DNA of 64,000 bases from assembly GCF_016917355.1 (NCBI RefSeq), contig NZ_CP070304.1:3224001-3288000 (forward strand). The letters run 5' to 3'. Below, piece by piece: positions 54,510 through 63,873 of the stretch (its first letter is position 1; each line of letters starts with the position of its first letter). This DNA comes from Glaciimonas sp. PAMC28666. Its GTDB lineage: Bacteria > Pseudomonadota > Gammaproteobacteria > Burkholderiales > Burkholderiaceae_D. The translations under genes were made by a program, and so were the position numbers. The notes under the pieces were generated by a model. The model was not told the DNA's origin and made no database searches. It was given only the letters and a program-made list of their open reading frames with translations.

Positions 54510-55433
54510 TTAAGCGCTTCGCCCGGGACCTTGAGTCCAGTAACCGGGTTTGGCGAACGTTTCCTTTAAGCGATCAATAAAAAAACGTGTTTTTGCCGGA
54601 AGATGGCGTTGTTGTGGGTAGACCGCCATGATGTCGTAATGCGGCAACGCAAATTCATCCAGTACCGTGATGAGTTCGCCGCTGGCCAGTTGCGCCTGAA
54701 TTTCCCAGGTGGAGCGCCATGCCAGGCCCAAGCTCTCGCTGACCCATCGATGCAACAATTCGCCATCGTTACAATCCAGATTTCCTTCTGCCTTGATGAC
54801 AACCGGTTTTCCACCCTGTTGGAAATACCAACCGCGTTGCTGGCCGCCTTGCAAGTTGAACGATAAACAATTGTGAGCTGCGATATCGTCCAGCGTCACA
54901 GGGGTGCCATTGCGGCGCAGATAGTCCGGCGTAGCGCATACCACGCGACGATTACCGGCTAGTTTGACTGCGACGAAATTGGGGTCGATTACGCCGCCGA
55001 TTCGGATGCTGATGTCATAGCCCTCGCGCACCAGATCCACCACCCGATCAGTGAGATTGAACGAGATTTTTACTTCCGGGTTGGCGGCAAGAAATGCCGG
55101 TGCGTGCGGTGCAACATGCTTGCGTCCAAACGCCGCCGGCGCCGAAACCACTAAATGTCCCGTGGCTTTATGGCGACCTTCCGAAATAATCTTTTCAGCA
55201 ACATCGAGATCGTTCAATAATTTGCGGCAATGGTCGAGGAATACTGTTCCTTGTTCGGTCAGGGTCAAGTGACGCGTCGTGCGGTGCATAAGCTTGGTAC
55301 CCAGCCGCTTTTCCAGCGCATCAATGCGCCTGCCCAGCATGACGGGCGTAATATTTTGCTCCAGGGCTGCACTGGCCAAACTGCCTTTTTCTACTACGCT
55401 GACCAAGGCCTCAATCTGTTTCAACTTATCCAT
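54510..55433 (-). CDS. LysR-family regulator of the glyoxylate/glycerate genes
   Basis: LysR-type transcriptional regulator of 307 residues. The N-terminal helix-turn-helix is MDKLKQIEALVSVVEKGSLASAALEQNITPVMLGRRIDALEKRLG; the effector domain has HLVVSAPAAFGRKHVAPHAPAFLAANPEVKIS and DISIRIGGVIDPNFVA, as in the AaeR/DsdC-like large group. It is divergent from gcl with 248 bases between; an inverted repeat of the LTTR type lies 27 bases upstream of it (55461-55487). By position it should sense an intermediate such as glyoxylate or allantoin-related compounds and regulate gcl-hyi-glxR-ttuD, which is inference. Confidence 0.85.
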   Translation of the reverse strand: MDKLKQIEALVSVVEKGSLASAALEQNITPVMLGRRIDALEKRLGTKLMHRTTRHLTLTEQGTVFLDHCRKLLNDLDVAEKIISEGRHKATGHLVVSAPAAFGRKHVAPHAPAFLAANPEVKISFNLTDRVVDLVREGYDISIRIGGVIDPNFVAVKLAGNRRVVCATPDYLRRNGTPVTLDDIAAHNCLSFNLQGGQQRGWYFQQGGKPVVIKAEGNLDCNDGELLHRWVSESLGLAWRSTWEIQAQLASGELITVLDEFALPHYDIMAVYPQQRHLPAKTRFFIDRLKETFAKPGYWTQGPGRSA

Positions 55434-55460
55434 ATCTCCTCCGATTGCCTACTTTACCGC

Positions 55461-55487
55461 TTATTCCATATTAAAAGTATGGAATAA
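55461..55487. promoter_or_regulatory. LTTR-type palindrome between the regulator and gcl
   Basis: TTATTCCATA (55461-55470) and TATGGAATAA (55478-55487) are perfect 10-base inverted copies with 7 bases between. A second, shorter one, CAAAC (55509-55513) and GTTTG (55519-55523), follows, with GACAGTTTGTC between them at 55491-55501. The larger palindrome holds a T-N11-A core. It lies just upstream of the regulator start, as an autorepression/activation site would. Confidence 0.65.
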
Positions 55488-55681
55488 ACAGACAGTTTGT
55501 CTTCTTATCAAACATAAAGTTTGCTTATACGATGTACTTCATCGACTTAACCCCTGTCCAAACACCGTTCACTTTATCGCGACATGCCGGAATCCGACTG
55601 CTCTGGTCGGCCTCATTCGGTCCACGGTGATAGCGGTTCAGGAACAGGCAACACATTCCCAATAAGTAATCCGGAGGCAAT

Positions 55682-57457
55682 ATGGCAAAGATGAGAGCAA
55701 TTGACGCAGCAGTATATGTAATGGAAAAAGAAGGCTGTTTGCAAACGTTCGGGGTTCCAGGTGCGGCCATTAACCCGCTGTATTCGGCGATGAAAAAGCA
55801 CGGTGGCATCAAACATGTGTTGGCCCGACACGTTGAAGGCGCGTCGCATATGGCGGAAGGTTATACCCGCGCCGCAGCCGGCAATATTGGCGTCTGTATC
55901 GGCACTTCAGGACCGGCTGGAACCGACATGATTACTGGCCTGTATTCGGCGCAAGCGGATTCAATTCCCATTTTATGTATCACCGGTCAGGCACCACGTT
56001 CACGTCTGTACAAAGAAGATTTTCAGGCGGTTGATATCGAGTCAATCGCCAAGCCTGTGACAAAGTGGGCAGTCACCGTGCGCGAGCCTGCATTGGTGCC
56101 GCGCGTGTTTCAACAAGCGTTCCATCTGATGCGTTCAGGTCGTCCAGGCCCGGTCTTGATTGATTTGCCATTTGACGTGCAAGTAGCAGAAATCGAATTC
56201 GACCCTGATACCTACGAATCGCTCTCGGCCTACAAGCCGACAGCATCGCGCGCGCAGATCGAAAAAGCCTTGACCATGCTAGGTGAAGCTGAGCGTCCAT
56301 TGTTAACCATCGGCGGTGGTGTCATCAATGCCGATGCTGCTGACCTCGCTGTTGAATTTGCTGAATTGACTGGTGTTCCGGTTATCCCTACATTAATGGC
56401 GTGGGGTGCAATCCCTGACGATCATCCGCAGATGGCGGGAATGGTTGGCTTACAAACCAGTCATCGTTACGGTAACGCCACCATGCTGGCATCCGACTTT
56501 GTGCTAGGTATCGGCAATCGGTGGGCCAATCGTCATACCGGTTCGGTAGAAGTGTTTACCAAGGGCCGCAAGTTCGTGCATGTGGACATCGAGCCGACCC
56601 AGATCGGACGCGTATTCGGACCGGACTATGGCATTGTCTCCGACGCAAAAGCAGCGTTGATTCTGTTTATTGAAGTGGCGAAAGAATTAAAAGCGGCGGG
56701 CAAGCTACCTGATCGGTCGGCCTGGTTGGGTGAGTGCCAGGAGCGCAAACGTACCATGCAGCGTCGCACCCATTTCGAAAACGTTCCCGTGAAACCGCAG
56801 CGTGTATATGAAGAAATGAACCGAGCTTTTGGTCGCGATACCTGCTACATCAGCACCATCGGTTTGTCGCAAATCGCAGCTGCCCAATTCCTGCATGTCT
56901 ATCACGCTCGCCATTGGATTAACTGCGGTCAGGCCGGTCCGCTGGGCTGGACTATTTCGGCGGCCTTAGGCGTCTGCGTTGCAGATCCGAAGCGCGAAGT
57001 GGTTGCGATTTCAGGTGACTATGATTTCCAATTCATGATTGAAGAGTTGGCCGTCGGCGCGCAGTTTAATTTGCCCTATATACACGTAGTGGTAAACAAC
57101 TCGTATCTGGGTTTGATACGTCAGGCGCAACGCGGATTTGAGATGGATTACTGTGTGCAGCTTGCCTTCGAAAATATCAATGCACCTGAGTTAAACGGCT
57201 ACGGTGTTGATCACGTTGCGGTGGTAGAGGGCCTCGGCTGCAAAGCGATACGGGTGACCAATCCAAACGAAATTCAAGACGCCTTTGCACAGGCCAAGCG
57301 TTGGATGGCGGAGTTCCGGGTTCCGGTCGTGGTGGAAATTATTCTTGAGCGCGTCACCAACATCGCTATGGGTACCGAGATTGACAATATCAACGAGTTC
57401 GAAGATTTGGCAACCAGCCGTGCGGATGCCCCAACCGCGGTGAGTTTGCTGGACTAA
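55682..57457 (+). CDS. gcl: Glyoxylate carboligase (Gcl)
   Basis: Thiamine-diphosphate enzyme of 591 residues joining two glyoxylates to tartronate semialdehyde and CO2. It starts [20 protein letters not shown] with GGAGG before the ATG. The N-terminal pyrimidine-binding part reads [46 protein letters not shown], with the Val that replaces the usual catalytic Glu in glyoxylate carboligases ([10 protein letters not shown] ... HVEGA region). The ThDP-binding motif is [29 protein letters not shown]. The central domain binds FAD. It is the first gene of the operon, followed by hyi, glxR and ttuD. Confidence 0.94.
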   Translation: MAKMRAIDAAVYVMEKEGCLQTFGVPGAAINPLYSAMKKHGGIKHVLARHVEGASHMAEGYTRAAAGNIGVCIGTSGPAGTDMITGLYSAQADSIPILCITGQAPRSRLYKEDFQAVDIESIAKPVTKWAVTVREPALVPRVFQQAFHLMRSGRPGPVLIDLPFDVQVAEIEFDPDTYESLSAYKPTASRAQIEKALTMLGEAERPLLTIGGGVINADAADLAVEFAELTGVPVIPTLMAWGAIPDDHPQMAGMVGLQTSHRYGNATMLASDFVLGIGNRWANRHTGSVEVFTKGRKFVHVDIEPTQIGRVFGPDYGIVSDAKAALILFIEVAKELKAAGKLPDRSAWLGECQERKRTMQRRTHFENVPVKPQRVYEEMNRAFGRDTCYISTIGLSQIAAAQFLHVYHARHWINCGQAGPLGWTISAALGVCVADPKREVVAISGDYDFQFMIEELAVGAQFNLPYIHVVVNNSYLGLIRQAQRGFEMDYCVQLAFENINAPELNGYGVDHVAVVEGLGCKAIRVTNPNEIQDAFAQAKRWMAEFRVPVVVEIILERVTNIAMGTEIDNINEFEDLATSRADAPTAVSLLD

Positions 57458-57574
57458 GTTGCGCGATTAATCCGATTAGAGCCGATTGCTTAACCGATTG
57501 CGCCATTTACCCGCACCGTTATTTGAATCGATGCCAGATTCATGTCGACAAGATTGAAAGGACGAGGAAATATT

Positions 57575-58354
57575 ATGACCAAACTAGCAGCTAATCTCAC
57601 GATGTTGTTCACGGAGTTACCATTTCTTGAGCGCTTTGGTGCCGCCGCGAAAGTAGGATTCAAGGGCGTTGAATTTCTGTTCCCGTATGCATTTCGCGCT
57701 GAGGAAATTAGCGACAAATTGCAGACAAATGGACTGGAACTCGTTCTGCATAATTTACCGGCGGGAAATTGGGACGGTGGCGAACGTGGAATTGCCTGTC
57801 ACCCGGACCGCATCAGCGAATTCAAGGAGGGCGTGGACGAAGCATTGCGTTACGCCAAAATACTCGGCGTAAAGCAATTGAATTGTCTGGTCGGCATCGC
57901 GCCTTCCGGTGTGAGTCAGGACGATCTGAAAGCGACCGTCGTAAGCAACTTGAAATTTGCGGCGGATAAATTGCAGGTCGCTGGCATTCGCTTGTTGATC
58001 GAACCGATCAACACTTTTGATATTCCTGGCTTCTATCTCACTGGAACTCGCCAGGCGCTGGATCTGATCGCCGCGACTGGGTCGGATAACATTTTTGTGC
58101 AGTACGACATTTATCACATGCAGCGAATGGAAGGCGAGTTGGCGAGCTCCATTAAAGCCAACCTCGCGCGCATTGCGCACGTGCAATTGGCCGACAATCC
58201 CGGTCGTTTTGAACCAGGCACCGGCGAAATCAACTATCGCTTCCTGTTCTCGTTTTTAGATGAAATCGGCTACGACGGCTGGATCGGTTGTGAGTACAAG
58301 CCGAAGGCTGGAACGGTTGAAGGTTTGGGCTGGCGCGCAGCACACGGCGTGTAA
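57575..58354 (+). CDS. hyi: Hydroxypyruvate isomerase (Hyi)
   Basis: TIM-barrel isomerase of 259 residues (E. coli Hyi has 258) that interconverts hydroxypyruvate and tartronate semialdehyde. The ATG at 57575 has GAGGAAA 8 bases upstream, and MTKLAANLTMLFTELPFLERF is the standard start; the longer frame from 57542 is not used. Conserved stretches are GFKGVEFLFPYAFRAEEI, LVLHNLPAGNWDGGERGIAC, LLIEPINTFDIPGFYLTGTRQAL with the metal-binding Glu, VQYDIYHMQRMEGEL and HVQLADNPGRFEPGTGEINY. It lies 117 bases after gcl and 66 bases before glxR. Confidence 0.93.
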   Translation: MTKLAANLTMLFTELPFLERFGAAAKVGFKGVEFLFPYAFRAEEISDKLQTNGLELVLHNLPAGNWDGGERGIACHPDRISEFKEGVDEALRYAKILGVKQLNCLVGIAPSGVSQDDLKATVVSNLKFAADKLQVAGIRLLIEPINTFDIPGFYLTGTRQALDLIAATGSDNIFVQYDIYHMQRMEGELASSIKANLARIAHVQLADNPGRFEPGTGEINYRFLFSFLDEIGYDGWIGCEYKPKAGTVEGLGWRAAHGV

Positions 58355-58420
58355 AAAATTGGCTGCATCATTAACGCCTGGAATATTCGACAAATTTTAA
58401 AGACATCAAGGAGATTTATC

Positions 58421-59308
58421 ATGGCAAAAGTAGGCTTCATAGGATTAGGCATCATGGGCGCGCCAATGGCCGAGAATCTGCAACGCGGCGGTCATAAGCT
58501 GTATCTGCATGATCAGAAAAATCCGCCTGCGTCGTTGATCGACGGCGGCGCGACCGTCTGTACCTCCGGAGCGGAAGTTGCAAAACGCGCGGACATTATC
58601 ATCGTCATGGTGCCGGATACCCCCCATGTCGAAGCCGTATTGTTCAACGAAAAAGGCGTCGCAGAAGGATTGACCGCAGGCAAGATCGTGGTCGACATGA
58701 GTTCAATCTCTCCGATTGCCACCAAAGGTTTTGCGAAGAAAATCAATGCGTTAGGCTGCGAATATCTGGACGCGCCGGTGTCGGGTGGGGAGGTCGGCGC
58801 CAAAGCGGCATCTCTTACCATTATGGTTGGCGGTTCCGAAGCTGCCTTCAACGATGTCAAAGCATTGTTCGAACTGATGGGCAAAAATATTACGCTGGTC
58901 GGCGGAAACGGCGACGGTCAAACGACCAAAGTAGCTAATCAGATCATCGTTGCATTGAATATCCAAGCGGTTGCGGAGGCATTATTATTTGCCTCCAAAG
59001 CCGGTGCTGATCCTGCAAGAGTACGAGAAGCTCTGATGGGCGGCTTTGCTTCTTCTCGTATCCTGGAAGTCCATGGTGAGCGGATGGTTAAGCGTACCTT
59101 CAATCCAGGTTTCCGTATCGAGCTGCATCAGAAAGATCTAAATCTGGCGTTGCAAGGTGCCAAGGCGCTCGGTATCTCGCTGCCAAATACGGCCATGGCA
59201 CAGGAGCTCATGAATACCTGTGCGGCCAACGGTATGAGCGGGTTGGATCATTCTGCGCTGTGCCGGGCAATTGAAATTATGTCGAATCATCAAATTGCTT
59301 CGGCATAA
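58421..59308 (+). CDS. glxR: 2-hydroxy-3-oxopropionate (tartronate semialdehyde) reductase
   Basis: NAD(P)H-dependent 3-hydroxyacid dehydrogenase family enzyme of 295 residues that reduces tartronate semialdehyde to glycerate. The Rossmann motif is KVGFIGLGIMGAPMAENLQRGGH, substrate motif DAPVSGGEVGAKAASLTIMVGG, and the catalytic Lys lies in TTKVANQIIVALNIQAV. These match GarR/GlxR. The start has a perfect AAGGAG ribosome site 7 bases upstream. It is placed between hyi and ttuD, so it works on Gcl product and delivers glycerate to the next enzyme. Isozyme naming (GarR versus GlxR) is arbitrary by sequence; the gcl context favours GlxR. Confidence 0.93.
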   Translation: MAKVGFIGLGIMGAPMAENLQRGGHKLYLHDQKNPPASLIDGGATVCTSGAEVAKRADIIIVMVPDTPHVEAVLFNEKGVAEGLTAGKIVVDMSSISPIATKGFAKKINALGCEYLDAPVSGGEVGAKAASLTIMVGGSEAAFNDVKALFELMGKNITLVGGNGDGQTTKVANQIIVALNIQAVAEALLFASKAGADPARVREALMGGFASSRILEVHGERMVKRTFNPGFRIELHQKDLNLALQGAKALGISLPNTAMAQELMNTCAANGMSGLDHSALCRAIEIMSNHQIASA

Positions 59309-59614
59309 GTGGTAAATTAGGTGCAAAATTATGTTCTTGGTCGTATTTGGCATTTTATAAAATATTGCCGAAACATCGAAGCCGTTGGCGCAGCCATTCG
59401 CAGTTGACCTAATTGGTCACTGGCGCTTCCAGGGTTTGACGTTTGGTCGGGAATTGTTGGAGCCTGCTTGCATGTATCGAGTTGGTCTCCCGCGCCGGTC
59501 GTCGAAACTTCTGGAAGCATAACCAATGGGAGTCCAGCGCAAGCAAATGCAATCAAAAGAATGCGCTAAACGTCTAGTTAATTTTTTGTACCTCACCAAT
59601 CAAGGTTACTCAGC
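59309..59614. other. Gap between glxR and ttuD
   Basis: About 300 bases without a gene. The ORFs that cross it are short and have no ribosome site. It may contain a promoter for ttuD and pyk, but none could be fixed. Confidence 0.35.
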
Positions 59615-60913
59615 ATGCCTACTCCAATCGCCCCAATCACCACAATCAACCCTCGCCAGCTCTTACTGGACATGTACCAAAGTGCTGTCGATGCCGTCAG
59701 CGCAGCAAAATGTCTGCCAGCCTATCTGGCCCGGATACCGGCCCCAACAGGCAAAGGTCGCACGCTGGTGATCGGTGCCGGCAAAGGGGCTGCAGCCATG
59801 GCCAAGGCAGTCGAAGAGCACTGGCAAGGTGAACTGGAAGGGTTGGTTGTGACGCGCTACGGCCACGGTGCCGACTGCAAGCGCATTGAGGTGGTGGAAG
59901 CCTCGCATCCGGTACCGGATGAGGCCGGGCGACGAGCTGCTGTTCGGATACTTGAAATGGTCCAGGGATTGACCGAGGATGATTTGGTGCTCTGTCTGAT
60001 TTCGGGTGGTGGATCGTCACTGTTGGCGCTGCCAGCGCCAGGTATCTCGCTGGAACAAAAGCAAGCGATCAACAAGGCGCTACTAAAAAGTGGCGCAAAT
60101 ATTTTTGAAATGAATTGTGTCCGCAAGCACCTGTCGGCCATTAAAGGTGGCCGTCTGGCGTTGGCCTGTGCGCCTGCACGCGTCGTGACCCTGATGATTT
60201 CGGACATTCCAGGCGATGATCCCGGGGTGATTGCCAGCGGTCCTACTTTGGCCGATCCGACTACTTGTGCAGAGGCGCTGGCGGTGTTGCGAAAGTATAA
60301 GATTGAGATTCCCGCAGCAATTTTGCAGCATCTGGAATCAGGTCAGGGCGAGAGCGCGAAGCCTGGTGATCCGAGACTATCCAGGAATCAGTATTACGTC
60401 ATGGCCACTGCGCAGGATGCATTGGAAGCGGCCGCTGCGGTAGCATCATCCGCTGGTTTAACGCCGTATATTTTGTCGGATGAAATGGAAGGTGAGGCGC
60501 GGGATATCGGCCTCGCGCACGCCGCGCTGGCACGACAGATTGCACGCCGCGGCCAGCCTTTCGCGAAGCCTTGCGTTGTGATATCAGGTGGCGAAACCAC
60601 GGTCACTGTGCGGGGAACCGGCCGGGGTGGGCGCAATGCGGAGTTTTTGCTGAGTCTGGCGACGGCATTGGATGGCTATCCTGACATACATGCCATTGCG
60701 TGTGATACGGATGGGATTGATGGCTCGGAAGACAACGCTGGTGCGATCTATCAACCGCAGTCGATGCGACAGGCCGAGGAATTGGGCCTGAGACCGAAGG
60801 CGATGTTGGATAACAACGATGGGTATGGATTTTTTGAGGCTTTGGGGAATTTGGTTGTGAGCGGGCCTACCCGGACGAATGTGAATGATTTTCGGGCGAT
60901 GTTGATTCTTTAA
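59615..60913 (+). CDS. ttuD: Glycerate 2-kinase (TtuD/GckA, MOFRL family)
   Basis: Glycerate kinase of the MOFRL family, 432 residues, often annotated as hydroxypyruvate reductase TtuD; it phosphorylates glycerate at C2. The N-terminal region has LVIGAGKGAAAMAKAVEEHW and EASHPVPDEAGRRAA; then LISGGGSSLLALPAPGISLEQKQAINKALLKSGANI, the SGGGSS phosphate motif; the C-terminal MOFRL domain reads VVISGGETTVTVRGTGRGGRNAEFLLSLA. AAGG precedes the ATG by 9 bases. It takes the glycerate of GlxR to 2-phosphoglycerate, an enolase substrate, and stands 495 bases before pyk. Confidence 0.9.
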   Translation: MPTPIAPITTINPRQLLLDMYQSAVDAVSAAKCLPAYLARIPAPTGKGRTLVIGAGKGAAAMAKAVEEHWQGELEGLVVTRYGHGADCKRIEVVEASHPVPDEAGRRAAVRILEMVQGLTEDDLVLCLISGGGSSLLALPAPGISLEQKQAINKALLKSGANIFEMNCVRKHLSAIKGGRLALACAPARVVTLMISDIPGDDPGVIASGPTLADPTTCAEALAVLRKYKIEIPAAILQHLESGQGESAKPGDPRLSRNQYYVMATAQDALEAAAAVASSAGLTPYILSDEMEGEARDIGLAHAALARQIARRGQPFAKPCVVISGGETTVTVRGTGRGGRNAEFLLSLATALDGYPDIHAIACDTDGIDGSEDNAGAIYQPQSMRQAEELGLRPKAMLDNNDGYGFFEALGNLVVSGPTRTNVNDFRAMLIL

Positions 60914-60914
60914 T

Positions 60915-60958
60915 AGTTGTTTACCAGTTGTGTACTAGTTGTGTACTAGTTGTGTACT
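60915..60958. repeat. 11-bp tandem repeat, four copies
   Basis: AGTTGTTTACC (60915-60925), then AGTTGTGTACT three times (60926-60936, 60937-60947, 60948-60958). The array begins two bases after the ttuD stop codon. The rest of the gap to pyk (to 61408) holds no supported gene. Confidence 0.85.
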
Positions 60959-61260
60959 TTTGGCGGGCCTGAATGGAAGTTTCAGCTGGCCGAAAGTGAA
61001 TACCTTACATCCGCGTGCGGGCAAGGTGGGGTGCTAATAGCAGCGCTCTCGGAGCGGCAACATAGGCTGCAGCTCGACGACCGTAATCGTCTTACGGCTC
61101 GAAAGCTCACATAAGAAAAATGAAACAACTCACCCCACCCTCCATCCGCATAGTATCAAGCAAAAAAATATCTAAGACCTACACCAACGTAAGAAAAAGT
61201 CGCATGTTATGTGCGGACAATCATCCGCAGCGAATTAACTGTGTTAAAAATTGAAGTCCT

Positions 61261-61320
61261 CAAGTTTACCCAAGATTACCCAAGAACAAATAACGACAAC
61301 CCACGACAACCCACGACCAA
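61261..61320. repeat. Two degenerate 10-bp tandem series upstream of pyk
   Basis: CAAGTTTACC, CAAGATTACC, CAAGAACAAA (61261-61290) and then TAACGACAAC, CCACGACAAC, CCACGACCAA (61291-61320) form two adjoining series with exact 10-base spacing. They end 88 bases before the pyk start, so they fall in the likely leader or promoter area. Confidence 0.7.
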
Positions 61321-61408
61321 ATAGAAAAAATCTTCGTCAGGATCGGAAGAATAGCGAACGATTCCATCTAACCCAGTTTCCCCGCCACCCTCAAAAAGGA
61401 AAGCCCTC

Positions 61409-62833
61409 ATGCGTCGTCAACGCAAAGCAAAAATCGTCGCCACCTTAGGCCCCGCCAGTTCCACCCAGGAGATGATCCAGGCGCTATTTGAAGCCGGTGC
61501 CGATATCTTTCGATTTAACTTCAGTCACGGAACCCATGCTGACCATCAGGAGCGCTATCGTATCGTGCGCGAAGTTGAACAAACTGTTGGTCGTCCAATT
61601 GCTATTCTCGCTGATCTCCAGGGCCCGAAACTGCGTATCGGGCAGTTCGTCGATGGCAAAGTAACATTGGTCGCCGGCCAGGAATTTACGCTGGATCGTG
61701 ACAGCACCGCTGGGAATAGCGACCGCGTTTGCCTGCCCCATCCAGAGCTGTTTGAAGTCATCGCAGCCGGTCAGTCATTGCTATTGGACGATGGCAAATT
61801 GCGTTTGCAAGTGCAAGATAGCGATGGTCAGAAGATCCGCACACGGGTAGTAAATGGTGGCGCGTTATCTGACCGTAAAGGCGTCAACGTTCCGGATGCC
61901 GTTTTGCCGATCCCCGCATTAACCGAAAAAGATAAGCGTGATCTGGCGTTCGCTTTGGACCTGGGTGTCGACTGGGTTGCGCTGTCATTTGTGCAGCGTC
62001 CGGAAGACGTGCTGGAAGCCAAGGCGTTGATTGGTGACCGCGCCTGGGTGCTGTCCAAACTTGAAAAACCTGCGGCGTTGGACCAGCTTGATGCAATCGT
62101 TCAAGTATCCGACGCGATCATGGTGGCACGTGGTGACCTCGGGGTCGAGTTGCCGCCAGAACGTGTACCCGGCGTGCAAAAGCGTATTTTGCGTGTGTGC
62201 CGTCAGCAAGGGAAACCGGTGGTTATTGCGACCCAGATGCTGGAGTCCATGATTACGATGCCGGTGCCAACCCGAGCTGAAGCATCAGACGTTGCGAGTG
62301 CTATTTATGATGGCTCCGATGCGGTGATGCTGTCGGCAGAATCGGCCAGTGGTGCTTATCCGCTGGAAGCGGTGGAAATGATGAATCGTATCATTGCTGA
62401 AGTTGAGCAAGATCCACTTTATCGTAATCTGCTCGATGCCCAGCACGAGACACCGTTACCCAACCAGAGCGACGCTATTTGCTCTGCGCTGCGCGACGTC
62501 ACGCGTATCATCGGCGCTAAAGCAACAGTGACTTACACCAGCTCCGGACACACGAGTTTGCGTGCTGCGCGCGAACGACCGATCGCACCAATCGTCAGTA
62601 TTACACCGAAACTGGCGACAGCGCGGCGGCTGGCGATGGTGTGGGGAGTGCATTCGACCATTAGCGATCAGGTTCACAACGAAAGCGAAATGGTAAAGGC
62701 GGCCTGCGAGACCGTCGTCAAGGAAGGCTTTGCAGTCGCGGGCGATCAGATTGCCATCACTGCCGGTATGCCATTTGGTCAGCCGGGAAGTACCAACTTG
62801 CTGCGTCTCGCAGAAATCTGGCCAAATAAATAA
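61409..62833 (+). CDS. pyk: Pyruvate kinase
   Basis: Pyruvate kinase of 474 residues turning phosphoenolpyruvate and ADP into pyruvate and ATP. It begins MRRQRKAKIVATLGPASSTQEM with the GPASS motif, followed by FRFNFSHGTHADH, LADLQGPKLRIG, and, in the active site, DWVALSFVQRPEDV, VLSKLEKPAALDQLD (the substrate Lys/Glu region) and MVARGDLGVELPPERVP. The allosteric C-terminal domain ends in NLLRLAEIW. The start has AAAAAGGAAAG upstream. Its position behind the glycerate genes makes sense: 2-phosphoglycerate from TtuD needs only enolase before pyruvate kinase. PykA and PykF types cannot be separated here. Confidence 0.95.
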   Translation: MRRQRKAKIVATLGPASSTQEMIQALFEAGADIFRFNFSHGTHADHQERYRIVREVEQTVGRPIAILADLQGPKLRIGQFVDGKVTLVAGQEFTLDRDSTAGNSDRVCLPHPELFEVIAAGQSLLLDDGKLRLQVQDSDGQKIRTRVVNGGALSDRKGVNVPDAVLPIPALTEKDKRDLAFALDLGVDWVALSFVQRPEDVLEAKALIGDRAWVLSKLEKPAALDQLDAIVQVSDAIMVARGDLGVELPPERVPGVQKRILRVCRQQGKPVVIATQMLESMITMPVPTRAEASDVASAIYDGSDAVMLSAESASGAYPLEAVEMMNRIIAEVEQDPLYRNLLDAQHETPLPNQSDAICSALRDVTRIIGAKATVTYTSSGHTSLRAARERPIAPIVSITPKLATARRLAMVWGVHSTISDQVHNESEMVKAACETVVKEGFAVAGDQIAITAGMPFGQPGSTNLLRLAEIWPNK

Positions 62834-62865
62834 TATCAAGCTCAACAAGCTTAGTAGGCGCAGTA

Positions 62866-62886
62866 AGCTCGGGCGAGCTCCTTTTT
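62866..62886 (+). terminator. Terminator after pyk
   Basis: AGCTC (62866-62870) pairs with GAGCT (62875-62879), loop GGGC, followed by CC and five T. A short GC-rich stem with a U run, just before the next gene; modest strength. Confidence 0.6.
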
Positions 62887-62895
62887 AACCGATTA

Positions 62896-63516
62896 ATGAA
62901 ATACAAAAAAATGACAAAACCTGCAAACTTCGAAAATTATCATATACGTAAGTGGTACACCCAAATCGACGACACGCTGGCTAACGAAAGCGGCGTGCTG
63001 GCCGATGGCGCAGCACTGCGGAAGATTGTGATCGCGGTTGCGATTCATAACCCTTATGCCGGCCAATTCAATCAGAATCTTGAAAATATCCTGGCGAACT
63101 CGGCCGCATTGGGCGCGGAATTCGGGCGCCGAATCAATGCCGCGCTGGGCACCGATAAAGTGGAAAGCTATGGTAAAGCCTGTATCGTTGGTGTTGGCGG
63201 TGAATATGAACACGGCAATGCGTTTCTGACGCCAGCATTCGTGATGCCGATTCGTGAAGCCATTGGCGGCGGCAAAGCGTGGATTCCATCGTCAGGAAAG
63301 CGCGGCGTGCCGGGCACCAATCTCGATATTCCGCTTGCGCATAAAGATGCGCTGTACGTGCCATCGCATTACGATACTGTGACGACGCAATTCACCGATG
63401 CACCAAATAGCGATGAAATCGTTGTCGCGTTTGCGGTAGCTACGCGTGGCCGTTTGCACGCGCGTTTAGGTGGACTAAAAGCGAACGAAATAGAAGGAAA
63501 GAACGGCTTGAATTAA
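62896..63516 (+). CDS. Amino acid synthesis family protein (PF06684-like)
   Basis: Protein of 206 residues of the family named 'amino acid synthesis' (PF06684, formerly DUF1185), whose function is not established. Typical stretches are YHIRKWYTQIDDTLANESG, VAIHNPYAGQFNQNLENILA, ESYGKACIVGVGGEYEHGNA, GGGKAWIPSSGKRGVPGT, IPLAHKDALYVPSHYDTVT and the end GRLHARLGGLKANEIEGKNGL. Two start codons are possible (62896 and 62911); neither has a good Shine-Dalgarno, so 62896 is kept. It lies only 62 bases after pyk, behind a weak terminator. A weak hairpin, AAACGCG/CGCGTTT (63515-63532), follows the stop. Confidence 0.85.
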   Translation: MKYKKMTKPANFENYHIRKWYTQIDDTLANESGVLADGAALRKIVIAVAIHNPYAGQFNQNLENILANSAALGAEFGRRINAALGTDKVESYGKACIVGVGGEYEHGNAFLTPAFVMPIREAIGGGKAWIPSSGKRGVPGTNLDIPLAHKDALYVPSHYDTVTTQFTDAPNSDEIVVAFAVATRGRLHARLGGLKANEIEGKNGLN

Positions 63517-63873
63517 ACGCGGTAACGCGTTTCCTGCTCTATTTGCCGCATTTGACAGATCGTAACGTAGGTTGTGTCATGTCCGAAATCCGTCAGACTG
63601 ATCGTTTATTTTTGATTTGCGATCAGTACTGACGCTCAAAAGTCTCCCTGAATCAAAATACCTCGTATTTTTTAACCACTTTTAAGTTTGCCTGATACCG
63701 GTTGGCGGGCGTGCCGATTGTCGACTCAAAGAGCCAGTCGCAGAGATCGAAACGTCGCTATTAATGCATACGCTGGTGGCCCGCTAATGCTTAAAAGTAG
63801 TATTACAGTGTTACCACGGCATCTGCGCGGAGGGGAATAATAAGACTCTACCCACAATCATACAGACCCGCAG
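63517..63873. other. Gap before the last gene
   Basis: About 350 bases without a gene. An AAACGCG-GTAA-CGCGTTT hairpin lies at its start; otherwise I see no repeat, RNA or promoter that I can support. Confidence 0.35.
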
